Assembly (NCBI GenBank): GCA_033852095.1 | Contig: JAWSVD010000312.1 | Span: 1 to 14,919, forward strand | Direction of reading: 5' to 3' | DNA: 14,919 nt | From: CALCKW01 sp033852095 | Lineage (GTDB): Bacteria > Pseudomonadota > Gammaproteobacteria > CALCKW01 | Shown: positions 14,617 to 14,919 of the stretch, piece by piece | Layout: the number at the start of each line of letters is the position of its first letter | Position numbering within the stretch: the stretch's first letter is position 1 | Notes under the pieces: generated by a model | Databases searched by the model: none | What the model saw: the letters and a program-made list of their open reading frames with translations, nothing else | Told to the model about the DNA's origin: nothing | Translations under genes and position numbers: made by a program

Positions 14617-14919
14617 CTACTCCGTTCCATTCTCGGCGTCTATGGGTTTGGCGAGGTCTTGTAATATGGGGCAATTCGGTCTGTGGTCCCCGGCGCAGGC
14701 GTCGATCAGGCCAGCGAGCGTGGCGCGCATCTGTTGCAGCTCCTGCAGCTTCTGGTCTATGCGCTCGAGGTGGGTTCGTGCGAGTGTTTTCACGTCACTG
14801 CTGGCACGCGATTCATCGCTAAATAATGTTAGCAGGGTGCGACAGTCATCGATGTTGAAACCCAGCGAGCGGGAGCGTGCGATAAAGGCGAGTTGGTGCA
14901 GGTCTTCGTGGTTGAAATT
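14617..14919 (-). CDS. cueR: Cu(I)-responsive regulator CueR (5' end cut by window edge)
   Basis: The last 100 residues of a MerR-family regulator; the N-terminal part of the DNA-binding domain lies beyond the window. The visible part begins in the winged helix region (HEDLHQLAFIARSRSLGFNIDD). It continues through the dimer helix (HLERIDQKLQELQQMRATLAGL) and ends with the metal loop C-A-G-D-H-R-P-N-C-P-I. The two cysteines are eight residues apart, as are Cys112 and Cys120 of E. coli CueR, and the following Pro-Ile is shared. CueR binds Cu(I) and turns on copper export genes, which would lie outside this window. It converges on the barrel gene with 40 bases between. Very secure as a CueR-type protein. 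Confidence 0.93.
   Translation of the reverse strand, partial: NFNHEDLHQLAFIARSRSLGFNIDDCRTLLTLFSDESRASSDVKTLARTHLERIDQKLQELQQMRATLAGLIDACAGDHRPNCPILQDLAKPIDAENGTE

Overview
The window looks like chromosomal DNA of a GC-rich gammaproteobacterium, probably marine. The pointers are a DsbD of the E. coli type, an exported-protein repertoire with outer-membrane barrels, uridine kinase, CueR with its typical C-terminal cysteine loop, and a gene set (TlpA-like, DUF4266, DUF3570, DsbD, ApbE) that I associate with marine gammaproteobacteria. No rRNA, tRNA, CRISPR array, complete insertion sequence or phage gene is visible. Genes at both edges are cut: ApbE on the left and CueR on the right.

Positions 1-4852 (minus strand) hold one tightly packed unit read in the order TlpA-like thioredoxin, DUF4266 lipoprotein, DUF3570 barrel, DsbD, ApbE. 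Three of the four junctions overlap by 1-4 bases, and the fourth leaves 72 bases. As a system, DsbD would bring thiol electrons across the inner membrane to the TlpA-like protein, and possibly on to the Cys-Gly-Cys tail of the lipoprotein. ApbE would attach FMN to a protein. The DUF3570 protein carries the sequence DALTGAS, which fits the ApbE acceptor pattern (D-x-x-S/T-G-A-S/T). This suggests a covalently flavinylated outer-membrane protein in a periplasmic redox system whose function is not known to me.

Positions 4853-8029 are accessory. Two copies of a ~115 bp palindromic repeat come first. A RES/Xre toxin-antitoxin pair follows, with the antitoxin first and a TTG-started toxin overlapping it by 4 bases. 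Next is an FxLYD-like lipoprotein gene broken by a one-base frameshift, and two copies of a degenerate 66 bp repeat exactly 1400 bp apart flank it.

Positions 8030-12790 hold a small ABM-domain monooxygenase divergent from a LysR regulator, then uridine kinase (udk), a fold-3 alpha/beta hydrolase of the hormone-sensitive-lipase family, and a large membrane glycosyltransferase of the ArnT/PMT type.

Positions 12791-13358 are a 568 bp non-coding stretch with nested inverted repeats and an AT-rich half. After it come a glyoxalase-like protein gene and, directly abutting, a small outer-membrane-barrel gene. The window ends with the convergent cueR gene.
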